From Salvelinus alpinus (taxonomy: Eukaryota > Chordata > Actinopteri > Salmoniformes > Salmonidae), in assembly GCF_045679555.1 (NCBI RefSeq), contig NC_092122.1, forward strand, positions 13,443,043-13,507,042: a DNA stretch of 64,000 nt. The letters run 5' to 3'. A model generated the notes under the pieces. That model had not been told where the DNA came from. It ran no database searches and was given only the letters and a program-made list of their open reading frames with translations. Position 1 is the stretch's first letter; each line of letters opens with the position of its first letter. Position numbers and translations under genes: made by a program. Positions 52,302 through 64,000 of this stretch are shown here, piece by piece.

Positions 52302-53229
52302 TCCCCACCTCTCCCCTTCTCTCTAAAGAGCTCTGTGAGTAGTTGTGCCACAATTAACAGTGGGGTTGCCATGGGGACAGCAGAGTTGTGTGGGCCGGCT
52401 TCCTGTCTTGGCCTCTGGTTAAACAAACAAGTGAAAAGGGGGGACAAAGACGTTCGCTGGTCCTTACAGCCTCATTTACATCTTCAACTGCCTTCAGCAC
52501 TTCTGTATTCACCAAGTTTATCAGCCCGGCATCACCCTGCTCTCATTCTCTCTCCTCTCTATGCACTGGAAATACCTGATAAATCATCGGGGTGTAACGA
52601 GTAACGGTAAACAGCTCCCGTCTGACGGTGACAATTCAACTCCACACTGAACTTTATGGGCCGTCCCAATCCAAACAGGCCCATTGGACAGGCCAAGCAG
52701 ATGAGAGGCTGTTGAACCAGTGGTCCGCCACTCAGCCGATGCTTCTGATCTCCCACTACTGTCACCCAGGACACGATGCTTCTGATCTCCCACTACTGTC
52801 ACCCAGGACACAGGGAGTACCGAGACAGTAGGCTGCAGAATGCACACGGACACAAACCAACCACAGGTGCTCAAACAAGAGCACTGGTTCTAAGATAGGT
52901 TATTTATACACATGGGTGTTTACAGAAGGAGTTAGCTGTCAGTTTAACAGTTCCAGGATCTGTCTTGTATAGTGTTCTGTTGTCTCAGGCTCTGCCAGTG
53001 GTTGCAGTAGTATTGCCCTCTCTGCATACCAGGGCCTGGTGCTGCTGAATCAGTGTAACCAGTGACCACACCGTTGGACTAACACTGATCATTATGCCAA
53101 GACGTTATGTCAAAGCTGGCATGGCCATTGTTCTTATTGTTCTATTCTACCAGATCTATTCAACACTGTTTTCAAAGGAAGACTATCTCTACCACTCAGT
53201 GGGGCCCAGCCAATAACAATGGCTAGAGC

Positions 53230-54875
53230 TTTGTACTGTTGCGTTGGGGTAGTGGGCCTGTCGTGTTGTTGCGTTGGGGTAGTGGGCCTGTTGTGTTGTT
53301 GTGTTGGGGTAGTGGGCCTTTTGTGTTGTTGCGTTGGGGTAGTGGGCCTGTCGTGTTGTTGCGTTGGGCTAGTGGGCCTGTCGTGTTGTTGCGTTGGGGT
53401 AGTGGGCCTTTTGTGTTGTTGTAGTGGGCCTTTTGTGTTGTTGTAGTGGGCCTTTTGTGTTGTTGTGTTGGGGTAGTGGGCCTGTTGTGTTGTTGTGTTG
53501 GCGTAGTGGGCCTGTTGTGTTGGGGTTATGGGCTTGTCGTGTTGTTGCATTGGGGTAGTGGGCCTGTCGTGTTGTTGCGTTGGGGTAGTGGGCCTGTCGT
53601 GTTGTTGCGTTGGGGTAGTGGGCCTTTTGTGTTGTTGTAGTGGGCCTTTTGTGTTGTTGTAGTGGGCCTTTTGTGTTGTTGTGTTGGGGTAGTGGGCCTG
53701 TTGTGTTGTTGTGTTGGGGTAGTGGGCCTTTTGTGTTGTTGCGTTGGGGTAGTGGGCCTGTCGTGTTGTTGCGTTGGGGTAGTGGGCCTGTCGTGTTGTT
53801 GCGTTGGGGTAGGGGGCCTTTTGTGTTGTTGTAGTGGGCCTTTTGTGTTGTTGTAGTGGGCCTTTTGTGTTGTTGTGTTGGGGTAGTGGGCCTGTTGTGT
53901 TGTTGTGTTGGCGTAGTGGGCCTGTTGTGTTGGGGTTATGGGCTTGTCGTGTTGTTGCATTGGGGTAGTGGGCCTGTCGTGTTGTTGCGTTGGGGTAGTG
54001 GGCCTGTCGTGTTGTTGCGTTGGGGTAGTGGGCCTTTTGTGTTGTTGTAGTGGGCCTTTTGTGTTGTTGTAGTGGGCCTTTTGTGTTGTTGTGTTGGGGT
54101 AGTGGGCCTGTTGTGTTGTTGTGTTGGGGTAGTGGGCCTGTTGTGTTGGGGTAGTGGGCCTGTCGTGTTGGGGTAGTGGGCCTGTCGTGTTGGGGTAGTG
54201 GGCCTGTCGTGTTGGGGTAGTGGGCCTGTCGTGTTGTTGTGTTGGGGTAGTGGGCTTGTCGTGTTGTTGCATTGGGGTAGTGGGCCTGTCGTGTTGTTGC
54301 GTTGGGGTAGTGGGCCTGTCGTGTTGTTGCGTTGGGGTAGTGGGCCTTTTGTGTTGTTGTAGTGGGCCTTTTGTGTTGTTGTAGTGGGCCTTTTGTGTTG
54401 TTGTGTTGGGGTAGTGGGCCTGTTGTGTTGTTGTGTTGGGGTAGTGGGCCTGTCGTGTTGGGGTAGTGGGCCTGTCGTGTTGGGGTAGTGGGCCTGTCGT
54501 GTTGGGGTAGTGGGCCTGTCGTGTTGGGGTAGTGGGCCTGTCGTGTTGTTGTGTTGGGGTAGTGGGCTTGTTGAGTTGTTGCGTTGGGGTACTGGGCCTG
54601 CCGTGTTGTTGTGTTGGGGTAGTGGGCCTGCCGTGTTGTTATGTTGGGGTAGTGGGCCTGCCGTGTTATTGCGTTTGGGTAGTGGGCCTGCCGTGTTGTT
54701 GTGTTGGGGTAGTGGACCTGTTGTGTTGGGGTAGTGGACCTTTTGTGTTGGGGTTATGGGTTTGTCGTGTTGTTGCATTGGGGTAGTGGGCCTGTTGTTG
54801 TGTTGGGGTAGTGGGCCTGTTGTGTTGGGGTAGTGGGCTTGTTGTGTTGTTGTGTTGGGGTAGTGGGCCTGTCGT
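53230..54875. repeat. 30-bp minisatellite with higher-order structure
   Basis: The basic unit GTTGCGTTGGGGTAGTGGGC plus CTGTCGTGTT recurs, mixed with shorter variants. A block of about 410 bp is itself repeated (53446-53640 matches 53856-54050). The array continues at 57678-57890 after the LTR insertion. It is open in several frames and not a gene. Confidence 0.95.
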
Positions 54876-57677
54876 TGTGACGATCGTCAAAGGGAGAGAG
54901 AGAGGACCAAGGCGCAGCGTGTGAAAAATACATCTTCTCTTTATTTAGAAGAAGAAAAACTAAACAAAACAACAAATAGACGAACGTGAAGCTATAAATG
55001 ACTAAGTGCAAAAACCGAACGAACAAAACAAACCGAAACAGTCCCGTGTGGCGCAACATACACAGACACAGGAGACAACCACCCACAACCAACAATGTGA
55101 AAACACCTACCTTAATATGATTCTCAATCAGAGGAGATGAAAACTACCTGCCTCTAATTGAGAACCATATCAGGTACCCATAAACCAACATAGAAACACA
55201 AAACATAGACTGCCCACCCAAACTCACGTCCTGACCAACTAACACATACAAAAACTAACAGAAAACAGGTCAGGAACGTGACATAACCCCCCCCTTAAGG
55301 TGCGAACTCCGGGCGCACCAGCACAAAGTCTAGGGGAGGGTCTGGGTGGGCATCTGACCACGGTGGTGGCTCAGGCTCTGGGCGAGGTCCCCACCCCACC
55401 ATAGTCAATCCCAGCTTTATTATCCCCCTCCCAATGACCGCCCTCCAAGTACCCCCACCTAAAATAATAGGCCTCAGCAGGACAAGGGGCAGCACCGGGA
55501 CAAGGGGCAGCACCGGGACAAGGGGCAGCACCGGGACAAGGGACAACACCGGGACAAGGAGCAGCACCGGGACAAGGAGTGGATCCTGGCTGGCTGGCTC
55601 TGGCGGATCCTGGCTGGCTGGCTCTGGCGGATCCTGGCTGGCTGGCTCTGGCGGATCCTGGCTGGCTGACGGCTCTGGCGGATCCTGGCTGGCTGACGGC
55701 TCTGGCTGGTCATGGCTGGCTGACGGCTCTGGCTGGTCATGGCTGGCTGACGGCTCTGGCTGGTCATGGCTGGCTGGCGGCTCTGGACGCTCATGGCTGG
55801 CTGACGGCTCTGGACGCTCATGGCTGGCTGACGGCTCTGGACGCACATGGCTGGCTGACGGCTCTGGACGCTCATGGCTCGCTGATGGCTCTGGCAGATC
55901 CTGTCTGGTTGGCGGCTCTGGCAGATCCTGTCTGGTTGGCGGCTCTGGCAGATCCTGTCTGGTTGGCGGCTCTGGCAGATCCTGTCTGATTGGCGGCTCT
56001 GGCAGATCCTGTCTGGTTGGCGGCTCTGGCAGATCCTGTCTGGTTGGCGGCTCTGGCAGATCCTGACTGACGAATGGCTCTAGCGGCTCCTGACTGACGA
56101 ACGGCTCTGACGGCTCGGGACAGACGGGCGGCTCTAATGGATCGGGACAGACGGATGGCTCAGACGGCGCTGGACAGACGGATGGCTCAGACGGCACTGG
56201 GCAGACGGATGGCTCAGACGGCGCTGGGGAGACGGATGGCTCAGATGGCACTGGGCAGACGGATGGCTCAGATGGCACTGGGCAGACGGATGGCTCAGAT
56301 GGCACTGGGCAGACGGATGGCTCTGGCCGGATGAGGCGCACTGTAGGCCTGGTGCGTGGTGCCGGAACTGGAGGCACCGGGCTGAGGGCACGCACATCAG
56401 GACGAGTACGGGGAGAAGGAACAGTGTGTACAGGGCTCTGGAGACGCACAGGTGGCTTAGTGCGTGGTGCCGGAACTGGAGGCACTGGGCTGGAGACACG
56501 CACCACAGGGAGAGTGCGTGGAGGAGGAACAGGGCTCTGGAGACGCACTGGAAGCCTGGTGCGTGGTGTAGGCACTGGTGGTACTGGGCTGGGGCGGGGA
56601 GGTGGCGCCGGAAATACCGGACCGTGCAGGCGTACTGGCTCCCTTGAGCACTGAGCCTGCCCAACCTTACCTGGTTGTATGCTCCCTGTCGCCCGACCAG
56701 TGCGGGGAGGTGGAATAACCCGCACCGGGCTATGTAGGCGAACCGGGGACACCATGCGTAAGGCTGGTGCCATGTATGCCGGCCCGAGGAGACGCACTGG
56801 AGACCAGCCGCGTTGAGCCGGCTTCATGGCACCTGGCTCAATGCCCAATCTAGCCCTACCAATGCGGGGAGGTGGAATAACCCGCACCGGGCTATGAACA
56901 CTACAGGAGACACCGTGCGCTATATTGCGTAACACGGTGTCTGCCCGTACTCCCGCTCTCCACGGTTAGCCTGAGAAGTGGGCGCAGGTATCCTACCTGC
57001 CCTTGGCCCACTACCTCTTAGCCCCCCCCCCCCCCCAATAAATTTTTGGGGTTTCTTCACTGGCTTCCAGCCACGTCTCCTTGCTGCCTCCTCATACCAC
57101 CGCTCTTGGGCTCTCGCTGCCTCCATCTCCTCCCGAGCGCGGCGATATTCCCCAATGTGAGCCCAGTGTCCTTTTCCCTCCAATAATTCATCCCATGTCC
57201 AGGATTCCTGATTAGTATTGTACCTCTGCTCGAACTCACGCTGCTTGGTCCGGGTTAGGTGGGTGGTTCTGTGATGATCGTCAAAGGGAGAGAGAGAGGA
57301 CCAAGGCGCAGCGTGTGAAAAATACATCTTCTCTTTATTTAGAAGAAGAAAAACTAAACAAAACAACAAATAGACTAACGTGAAGCTATAAATGACTAAG
57401 TGCAAAAACCGAACGAACAAAACAAACCGAAACAGTCCCGTGTGGCGCAACATACACAGACACAGGAGACAACCACCCACAACCAACAATGTGAAAACCC
57501 CTACCTTAATATGATTCTCAATCAGAGGAGATGAAAACCACCTGCCTCTAATTGAGAACCATATCAGGTACCCATAAACCAACATAGAAACACAAAACAT
57601 AGACTGCCCACCCAAACTCACGTCCTGACCAACTAACACATACAAAAACTAACAGAAAACAGGTCAGGAACGTGACA
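54876..57677 (-). mobile_element. Complete pol-less LTR element, copy 2, inserted in a minisatellite
   Basis: Two 408-bp LTRs (54876-55283 and 57270-57677), differing at only a few visible sites, enclose a 1986-bp interior. Minus-strand ends are TGTCAC...GTCACA. The 5-bp repeat GTCGT flanks both sides (54871-54875 and 57678-57682) as a target-site duplication. A polypurine tract with eight G (minus strand, about 55284-55295) abuts the 3' LTR. No tRNA-type TGG primer-binding site follows the 5' LTR. Recently inserted, judging by LTR similarity. Confidence 0.9.
55295..57327 (-). pseudogene. Proline-rich ORF of LTR element copy 2, broken
   Basis: Homologue of the 753-residue ORF. It starts MYFSHAAPWSSLSPFDD in the LTR, 6 nt after AATAAA, and runs to about 56920, where a Glu codon is replaced by TAG. 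A small length change follows, and the rest (56935-55295) continues in another frame. The remainder shows Pro/Arg-rich repeats and nine-residue units ([36 protein letters not shown]), ending in Leu/Pro repeats and LVRPEFAP. Confidence 0.6.
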
Positions 57678-57890
57678 GTCGTGTTGTTGTGTTGGGGTAG
57701 TGGGCCTGTTGTGTTGGGGTAGTGGGCCTGTTCTGTTGGGGTTATGGGCTTGTTGTGTTGTTGTGTTGGGGTAGTGGGCCTGTCGTGTTGTTGTGTTGGG
57801 GTAGTGGGCCTGTCGTGTTGTTGTGTTGGGGTAGTGGGCCTGTTGTTTTGGGGTAGTGGGCCTGTTGTGCTGAGGTAGTGGGCCTGTTCT
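57678..57890. repeat. Continuation of the 30-bp minisatellite
   Basis: The same TTGGGGTAGTGGGCCTG units resume directly after the right LTR, starting with the target duplication GTCGT. Confidence 0.95.
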
Positions 57891-59417
57891 GCCGGGCATG
57901 GATGGTGGATGTGGGGTTAGGAAGACGAGTTGGCGGGCCACTAGTACTATTGCAGGGGCCTGAAAAGCAAAGCAGGGTCATTGTCTCTCAGTGAAAGTAG
58001 ACAGTTGCTCTGAATGCTAAGCTGCATCTGAGCCTGGCTTCTGACACGAGCTGATAATCAGATTTACTCCGCTGAATCCCCTGGACTCCACAATGCGCTC
58101 CACTGTCATCCCCCTCTGCCCCCCACAAACCTCCCCCAACCCCAAACTTCTCCTCTACCAGAGCAAAGCTAATTACACCCCGCAGAAACACAAATCTCCA
58201 TGATTTAAAAAGTCACTCTTTTTCATGGGTTTAACCTTGTTAGAGCCTAAGCCTGGCTTTCTTATACGCCAGGCTCTCTGTGAGGAATTCTCTGTTCCTC
58301 CTCTAGACAGACACACACAGGACAGAAACACACTTCTGTTTCGCCTCGAGTCGTCTCCCTGTCAGTGGGTTCACTCAGAAAAAGTGCAATTAAGTGTGTG
58401 TGAGTGTGAGCCTGTGTGTAAGCGTGTGTGTTAGCGTGTGTGTGTTTGGAGGGGTCGAGAGCGCACGCCGGCCTCTCCTCTGCAGGCCATCTGGGACTCT
58501 GACTAATAGACTTCCTACATTCATCTTCTAGTGCTTGTACATCCCCATCAGGGAGCTGTTGACCACAAACAGGCCCGTAATGACATTAGCCAGGGCTGGC
58601 TTTGGGTTGGCTGTTCTGTGTGAGGCCGGCGTGTGGGCTGCCTGATGCCAGGAGGTCAGGCTGTTTCCTGGGGCCCTGCAGGAGCCCAGAGGACTCCTAG
58701 GTGTAGTCATAGGCTCTACTCTGTTGCTCTAAGAAGATCAATCAGGATGGAGGGTGTGTCAGGGTGGGTGTGTCAGAGTGGGAGGCTGCTTGAAATACCA
58801 ATACTGAGTGAACCTCATCATGGTTGAGTAAAATCATTCTAGTTATACAGGTGTGAGAAATGTGTGTGTACAGTTGTGTGTATCTGTTACCCAATTAAGA
58901 GACCAGGACATCTACAGCTTTGGGGGTCATGTACACCCCCCCCCAAAAAAAACATGTTTACTTGGAGAGGTAGTTCAAGCGGGACTTAGAAGGTAAGGCG
59001 TGTGTGTATGTGTGTGTATGTGGGGTTGTAATGGCAGGGTCCTGCCGTAAAGGGCGTGTTGAGACCTGCCCTCTGACGGTCTGAGACGTTGTGGGCTGGA
59101 GGACACCCTTCTCACCTCATAAAGCTCTTCAGTGGGCGGGAGTGTGGGGAGATAGAGGGAGTGAGGAAGAGGAGTGAGGAGGAGGGCGTGCTCCTGGACC
59201 TTTGTTCTCTTGTTCTTCTTCCTCACTTCTTCCTCTTTTCTTCACAAGAATGCAAATGTGTAAACCCTCAGCTCAGAGGAGAGGGAATGAGTGTAGATGG
59301 TGGAGGGATTTAAGGCTGATCCTCCCTGTGTGAGTCACATGAGTCACAGACAGTCAGCGTCTCTTTCTCTGTGTCTGAGGGGTACTGAGGGCTCATCTCC
59401 ACACACCCCCTGGCATG

Positions 59418-59564
<147 letters not shown>

Positions 59565-59958
59565 CATGCCTGCTTCTGTGGTTGTGTGTTCATGTGTTTA
59601 GGGTTAAGGGATAGGTGAAAGATGAGGTGAACTTTGTTTAGGTGTCTCAGATGTAGCCGGGAATCCAAGACAAATAAATGTCCTCTCTCCGTTTGTGTGT
59701 GTCAGTGGGTATTTTATTACATTTGGGTGTTTGTTCTCTAAAGGCCAGAGAGGGAGTGAATTAGTCCCTGGCACTGAGTCTGTGGGCTGAGTAATGTCCC
59801 CTGGCTGGCGTGCAGCGGGTAGCGTGGCGTGTGCAGCCCCACCCCTCCACAAGTTTAATATTGACCGTCCCGCCAGCTTTTATCTCAGCACGACCCTTGT
59901 TTAAATAGCAATAGGACCATGTCCTGTGTGCTCAAAGAATCTTTATCATCCTCACAGA

Positions 59959-60005
59959 AGTGTGTGTGTGTGGGTGGGTGGGTGGCTGTGTGTGTGTGTG
60001 TGGCT

Positions 60006-60088
<83 letters not shown>
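59959..60088. repeat. (GT)n microsatellite with GGGT start
   Basis: GTGGGTGGGTGG units grade into about 80 bp of pure GT. Confidence 0.97.
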
Positions 60089-60089
<1 letters not shown>

Positions 60090-60383
60090 TCAAGAAAGGT
60101 AAATTAAAGAAGGCAGGGAGAGGTTGAATCTTTCTCCTGCTGTGTTGAGAATGCATGTAGCCTGAGATCTGTTCTTCAGACACAAGGGGGCACTGAAGTT
60201 GACATGCATTATTTGAATTGTCTGTACGTTGGCGATCACGTTTAATTAATGCTGTGATTCTCCTTCATGTTGCATGTGGAGAATGACTTTATGTTGCTTT
60301 ATTTACAGTATTTGGAAACTGGGATTTTATTTGATTGATCGAAAACAGAATACATCTGATCTTTCTTTCTCTCTCTCCCTGCC

Positions 60384-61469
60384 CCACACTATGTTTTTGA
60401 TGTCCCTTTCACAACCACACTATGTTTTTGATGTCCCTTTCAGGACCACACTATGTTTTTGATGTCCCTTTCACAACCACACTATGTTTTTGATGTCCCT
60501 TTCAGGACCACACTATGTTTTTGATGTCCCTTTCACAACCACACTATGTTTTTGATGTCCCTTTCACAACCACACTATGTTTTTGATGTCCCTTTCAGGA
60601 CCACACTATGTTTTTGATGTCCCTTTCACAACCACACTATGTTTTTGATGTCCCTTTCAGAACCACACTATGTTTTTGATGTCCCTTTCAGGACCACACT
60701 ATGTTTTTGATGTCCCTTTCACAACCACACTATGTTTTTGATGTCCCTTTCACAACCACACTATGTTTTTGATGTCCCTTTCACAACCACACTATGTTTT
60801 TGATGTCCCTTTCAGGACCACACTATGTTTTTGATGTCCCTTTCAGGACCACACTATGTTTTTGATGTCCCTTTCACAACCACACTATGTTTTTGATGTC
60901 CCTTTCACAACCACACTATGTTTTTGATGTCCCTTTCACAACCACACTATGTTTTTGATGTCCCTTTCAGGACCACACTATGTTTTTGATGTCCCTTTCA
61001 CAACCACACTATGTTTTTGATGTCCCTTTCAGGACCACACTATGTTTTTGATGTCCCTTTCACAACCACACTATGTTTTTGATGTCCCTTTCAGGACCAC
61101 ACTATGTTTTTGATGTCCCTTTCAGGACCACACTATGTTTTTGATGTCCCTTTCAGGACCACACTATGTTTTTGATGTCCCTTTCAGGACCACACTATGT
61201 TTTTGATGTCCCTTTCACAACCACACTGTGTTTTTGATGTCCCTTTCACAACCACACTATGTTTTTGATGTCCCTTTCAGAACCACACTATGTTTTTGAT
61301 GTCCCTTTCAGGACCACACTATGTTTTTGATGTCCCTTTCAGGACCACACTATGTTTTTGATGTCCCTTTCACAACCACACTATGTTTTTGATGTCCCTT
61401 TCAGAACCACACTATGTTTTTGATGTCCCTTTCAGGACCACACTATGTTTTTGATGTCCCTTTCAGGAC
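60384..61469. repeat. 31-bp minisatellite, exactly 35 periods
   Basis: CCACACTATGTTTTTGATGT plus CCCTTTCAGGA or CCCTTTCACAA. The first CCACACT (60384) and the last (61469) are 1085 bp apart, exactly 35 x 31 with no net indel. Variation is almost confined to the last positions of the unit (AGGA, ACAA, AGAA). Confidence 0.97.
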
Positions 61470-61650
61470 CACACTGTCCGTGATGGACGTCCTTCTCTGT
61501 GTCCTCGTTTCCTGGTTCACATGAAGGCCTGTCCTGCAGACCTCAGACCCCCACGTTTCCTATCCAGAAACCCCAGGCCACGTCCTCCTCGCCAGGAACC
61601 GACACAACAAAGACAAGCCCTTAGCGGCCTGAAGACGCATTCATGTGCAG
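61467..61650 (+). other. Putative Arg/Pro-rich exon after the 31-bp array
   Basis: 184 nt, open in one frame, between CCCTTTCAG and GTGAGC. It encodes DHTVRDGRPSLCPRFL and then an Arg/Pro-rich stretch ending LKTHSCA. It ends in phase 1, matching the two leading bases of the exon at 63450. The acceptor sits at the last unit of the 31-bp tandem array. Function unknown. Confidence 0.35.
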
Positions 61651-63449
61651 GTGAGCCACAGCAAAAGCATTCCTGCTGCTTAGACAATACAATATACTGT
61701 ACAACAACAACATACAAGATAAGAAATAGTTTATTAATCCCACAATTCGCCCTCAGTGATTAATAAAGTATGTATTGTTAATCTTATCTTCAGAGACAGA
61801 TAACCTTGTGGTATCATAGGGCATTGTTGCTTTTGACCCCACACCGTTGCTCATTAGGGAACTAGGTCTCAGTGTTAAGAGCATTGGAGGTAACCACCTG
61901 GGCCTTCGTTAGTCCTTAATCCGTCCCTCGGACCACTTTGTTAAGGCCTAATCCCTCTCTTTCGGCTCTGGGGAGGAAGTGTCCATAGCGCCGCCCTCCT
62001 GGTGGTCCTCTGCTAGGGTGTTAGCCAATGAAAGGCTGTGCCAGCATACCTGCCGCTCCTTTCAGAGCCCTGCCTCTGATGTGAAGGCATTTGTCCTCCC
62101 CTCTCGCCAGGGCCATAGCCACACTACAGCACATGGCTTTGAGATGAGTGTGAGGAGCCAAGGGGGAACCAGGGGGATTGGGGTATTTCTCTGCTCTGGA
62201 ATCGGGTTCTAAAAACCAATTATTCTACCATATGGTGGTCGGCTTCAACACAATCGTCCCTGACCCTGGTCCCTGAGGGAAACGTGCTGTGCGGTATTAG
62301 CGGGAGTGGGTGTGTGTAGCTGTGTGCCCCTGACACATGTCATTCATATACAGGCATACACACACATACACACACACACGCACTTCATGTGTGTGTAACA
62401 GATGGGAAGTGCAGGGCATTGTGAGAGGAGAATAGTGCAGAAATGTGCTCTCCTCCAGTGCAGCTCTCTGTATCCCCCTGCTACCGCTGACTCCTCTCTG
62501 TCACACAGACCCCCAGGAAACAAGAGTGCATTGTCTCACACCCCCCCGGCCCCGCAGAGAAAAAAGGAGTGTGCATAGGCAGAGAGGAAGAATAGAGAGA
62601 GGGGAGATGGAAGAGGGCCGGTGTCGGCTGGAGCTGATGTTTGTGGAAGGGATCTGAGAGGGGGATGAAAAGAGGAGTGTGGGGAAGAGAGAGAGTGGCT
62701 GAGCAGAGAGGAGAGAGTTCCCAGGTAGTGTGAAGTTCAGATTCAGGAGCAGGAGAAGAGGAGTGTGACAGAGTAGAGGTATAACAGATGTCTTCTAGGA
62801 GATACAGACATCTTAATCAGGATATTCTAATGCTGCTCTCAGGAAAGGAGGATAAGCTGCCAAGATGCAGGATTTGGATCAGTTAATTGATAATTGGAAT
62901 ATCGTAAAATGAATGACAAATCATGATGAGTCAAGTTTTTATAAATAGACCTGCCTCCAGTACTGGGTAGCATTCTGAATATATAATATTAAGATGGGAA
63001 TTGGGCAGCTGGTCCAACGGGATGGGGTTTCTTCAGCCTTTGTTAGAGCACTGACCCACACAGCAGGGAAAACAGTGTCTGCTCCAAGCCTCACTAAAGT
63101 GGGAAAGAAAATGTCACTGGCAGGTATTGGCAGTGAGGAATGGCCTTTGAGCTGTAAAAGATGATGAATACCATTTATAGATGACCCTCTCTGAGGACCC
63201 CACATGTTAATTATTCACCACCATTATTTGTCAGAACTGAACAATGCCCAATGCCAAAAGTTAAAAGCTTGTATCCCCAGCATACCCCTTGCCTAGGTTG
63301 AGACAGTCTCTGACAAGACAGTATCATCGTAAATTAGACTAATCAAAATCTGTATTGAATTTAATACAGGAGAGGAAAATACACCCCCCCCCCCCCTCCC
63401 CGGGCATATCTGCTTGCATTAAATAATGTATTTACCCTGTCTATTGCAG
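61651..63449. other. Interval between two putative exons
   Basis: No repeat or gene recognised with confidence, apart from a short CA tract near 62350-62380 and a C-run near 63384. It would be an intron if the exons at 61467 and 63450 are real. Confidence 0.35.
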
Positions 63450-63934
63450 ACTCCAGGAGCCTGCAGCACTGCAGCACCACCAGAGGGAGGCGCTTAGCTG
63501 TTGTTGTTCCCTGTGTTCCAGTGCCAGTCCTCCCCTCTCCCAGCAGAGCCTCCCCTGAGCTCCCAGTCTGCCCAAGTCCAACATCCTCTACTGTCACTGA
63601 CTCTGGGCAGCAGGGGACTGGATCCAACCCTGCTCCAGTCTCAGCCCTACCTCATGTCCATACTCAGAAAGGAGAGAAGGAAACAGAGGATGGTGTTAAA
63701 GAGATGGATGAAGGCACTTCGGCTTCCTCAGGGGCCTTCCGCTCTCCAAGGCCAGACCAGGAGCCCAATTCTGGTCCTGAGGACATAGACCCCTCAGTCT
63801 CTCCAGTCCCTAGTGTCTGTGAGGGTTCTCTCTCAGACTTTAGCCGCCCACCATCCAGCCAGTTCAGCCGAAGCACAGACCTGGGTAGTGGCCGGAGCAG
63901 TCCTCTATGTGGTATTGTACCTACGCTGCTTTGA
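63450..63934 (+). other. Putative Ser/Pro-rich exon at the right edge
   Basis: The acceptor CTATTGCAG is followed by about 160 open codons, rich in Ser, Pro, Asp and Glu (e.g. SVCEGSLSDFSRPPSSQFSR, STDLGSGRSSP). A donor GTATTG at 63912 could end the exon; otherwise a TGA closes it at 63934. Phase agrees with the exon ending at 61650. Composition suggests a disordered region of a cytoskeletal or signalling protein; family not recognised. The gene probably continues outside the window. Confidence 0.45.
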
Positions 63935-64000
63935 GACAATTGAAGTGAAATGTATTCAAAGCTGTTGCATTCCCCATGGGCTAATTAGTTGTTTCATAAA

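Noticed and set aside
53134-54778. Thr/Gln/Pro-rich ORFs up to 280 codons
   Set aside because: Products of the 30-bp minisatellite; equally open in other frames.
53230-54875. CRISPR-like array
   Set aside because: Units are contiguous with no unique spacers, in a vertebrate genome.

Overview
This is fish genomic DNA, almost certainly from a salmonid. Short exons with consensus splice sites sit in long AT-rich introns. The dispersed repeats are typical of salmonids: a Sleeping Beauty-family Tc1 fossil, a Penelope-like element, tRNA- and 5S-derived SINEs, fold-back MITEs, and long CA/GT/TGTC microsatellites. There is no bacterial-style coding; most long six-frame ORFs are shadows of tandem repeats.

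The left part (about 0.8-38.5 kb) is a syntenic block: nup37 (+ strand), then a tyrosine hydroxylase of the th2 type (- strand), then phenylalanine hydroxylase pah (- strand). pah is complete: 13 exons, every phase matches, 455 residues, iron ligands present. The two neighbours are broken. nup37 has a frame-breaking exon 2 and an in-frame TAG in exon 5. th2 has a shifted splice acceptor, two further frame-breaking length changes and an in-frame TGA, while keeping almost every splice site and most of the protein sequence. My inference is a fractionating duplicate (ohnolog) segment in which pah survives and nup37 and th2 are decaying.

The last th2 intron carries a Sleeping Beauty-type transposon (dead transposase) into whose right inverted repeat a Penelope-like element has inserted. 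That element has a GIY-YIG endonuclease, identical inverted terminal repeats and a hammerhead-like motif.

From 38.5 to 64 kb the sequence is mainly repeats. Two copies of one LTR element are present, each with a single proline-rich, nine-residue-repeat ORF that starts inside the LTR just after the poly(A) signal. Copy 1 (39.2-41.8 kb) keeps a 753-codon ORF and lies upstream of pah. Copy 2 (54.9-57.7 kb) is complete, with two 408-bp LTRs and a 5-bp target duplication, and splits a 30-bp minisatellite. Other arrays have units of 42 bp (10 copies), 31 bp (exactly 35 copies), TGTC and GT/CA. Three phase-compatible putative exons on the + strand (51.9, 61.5 and 63.5 kb) hint at an unidentified Ser/Pro-rich gene running off the right edge.
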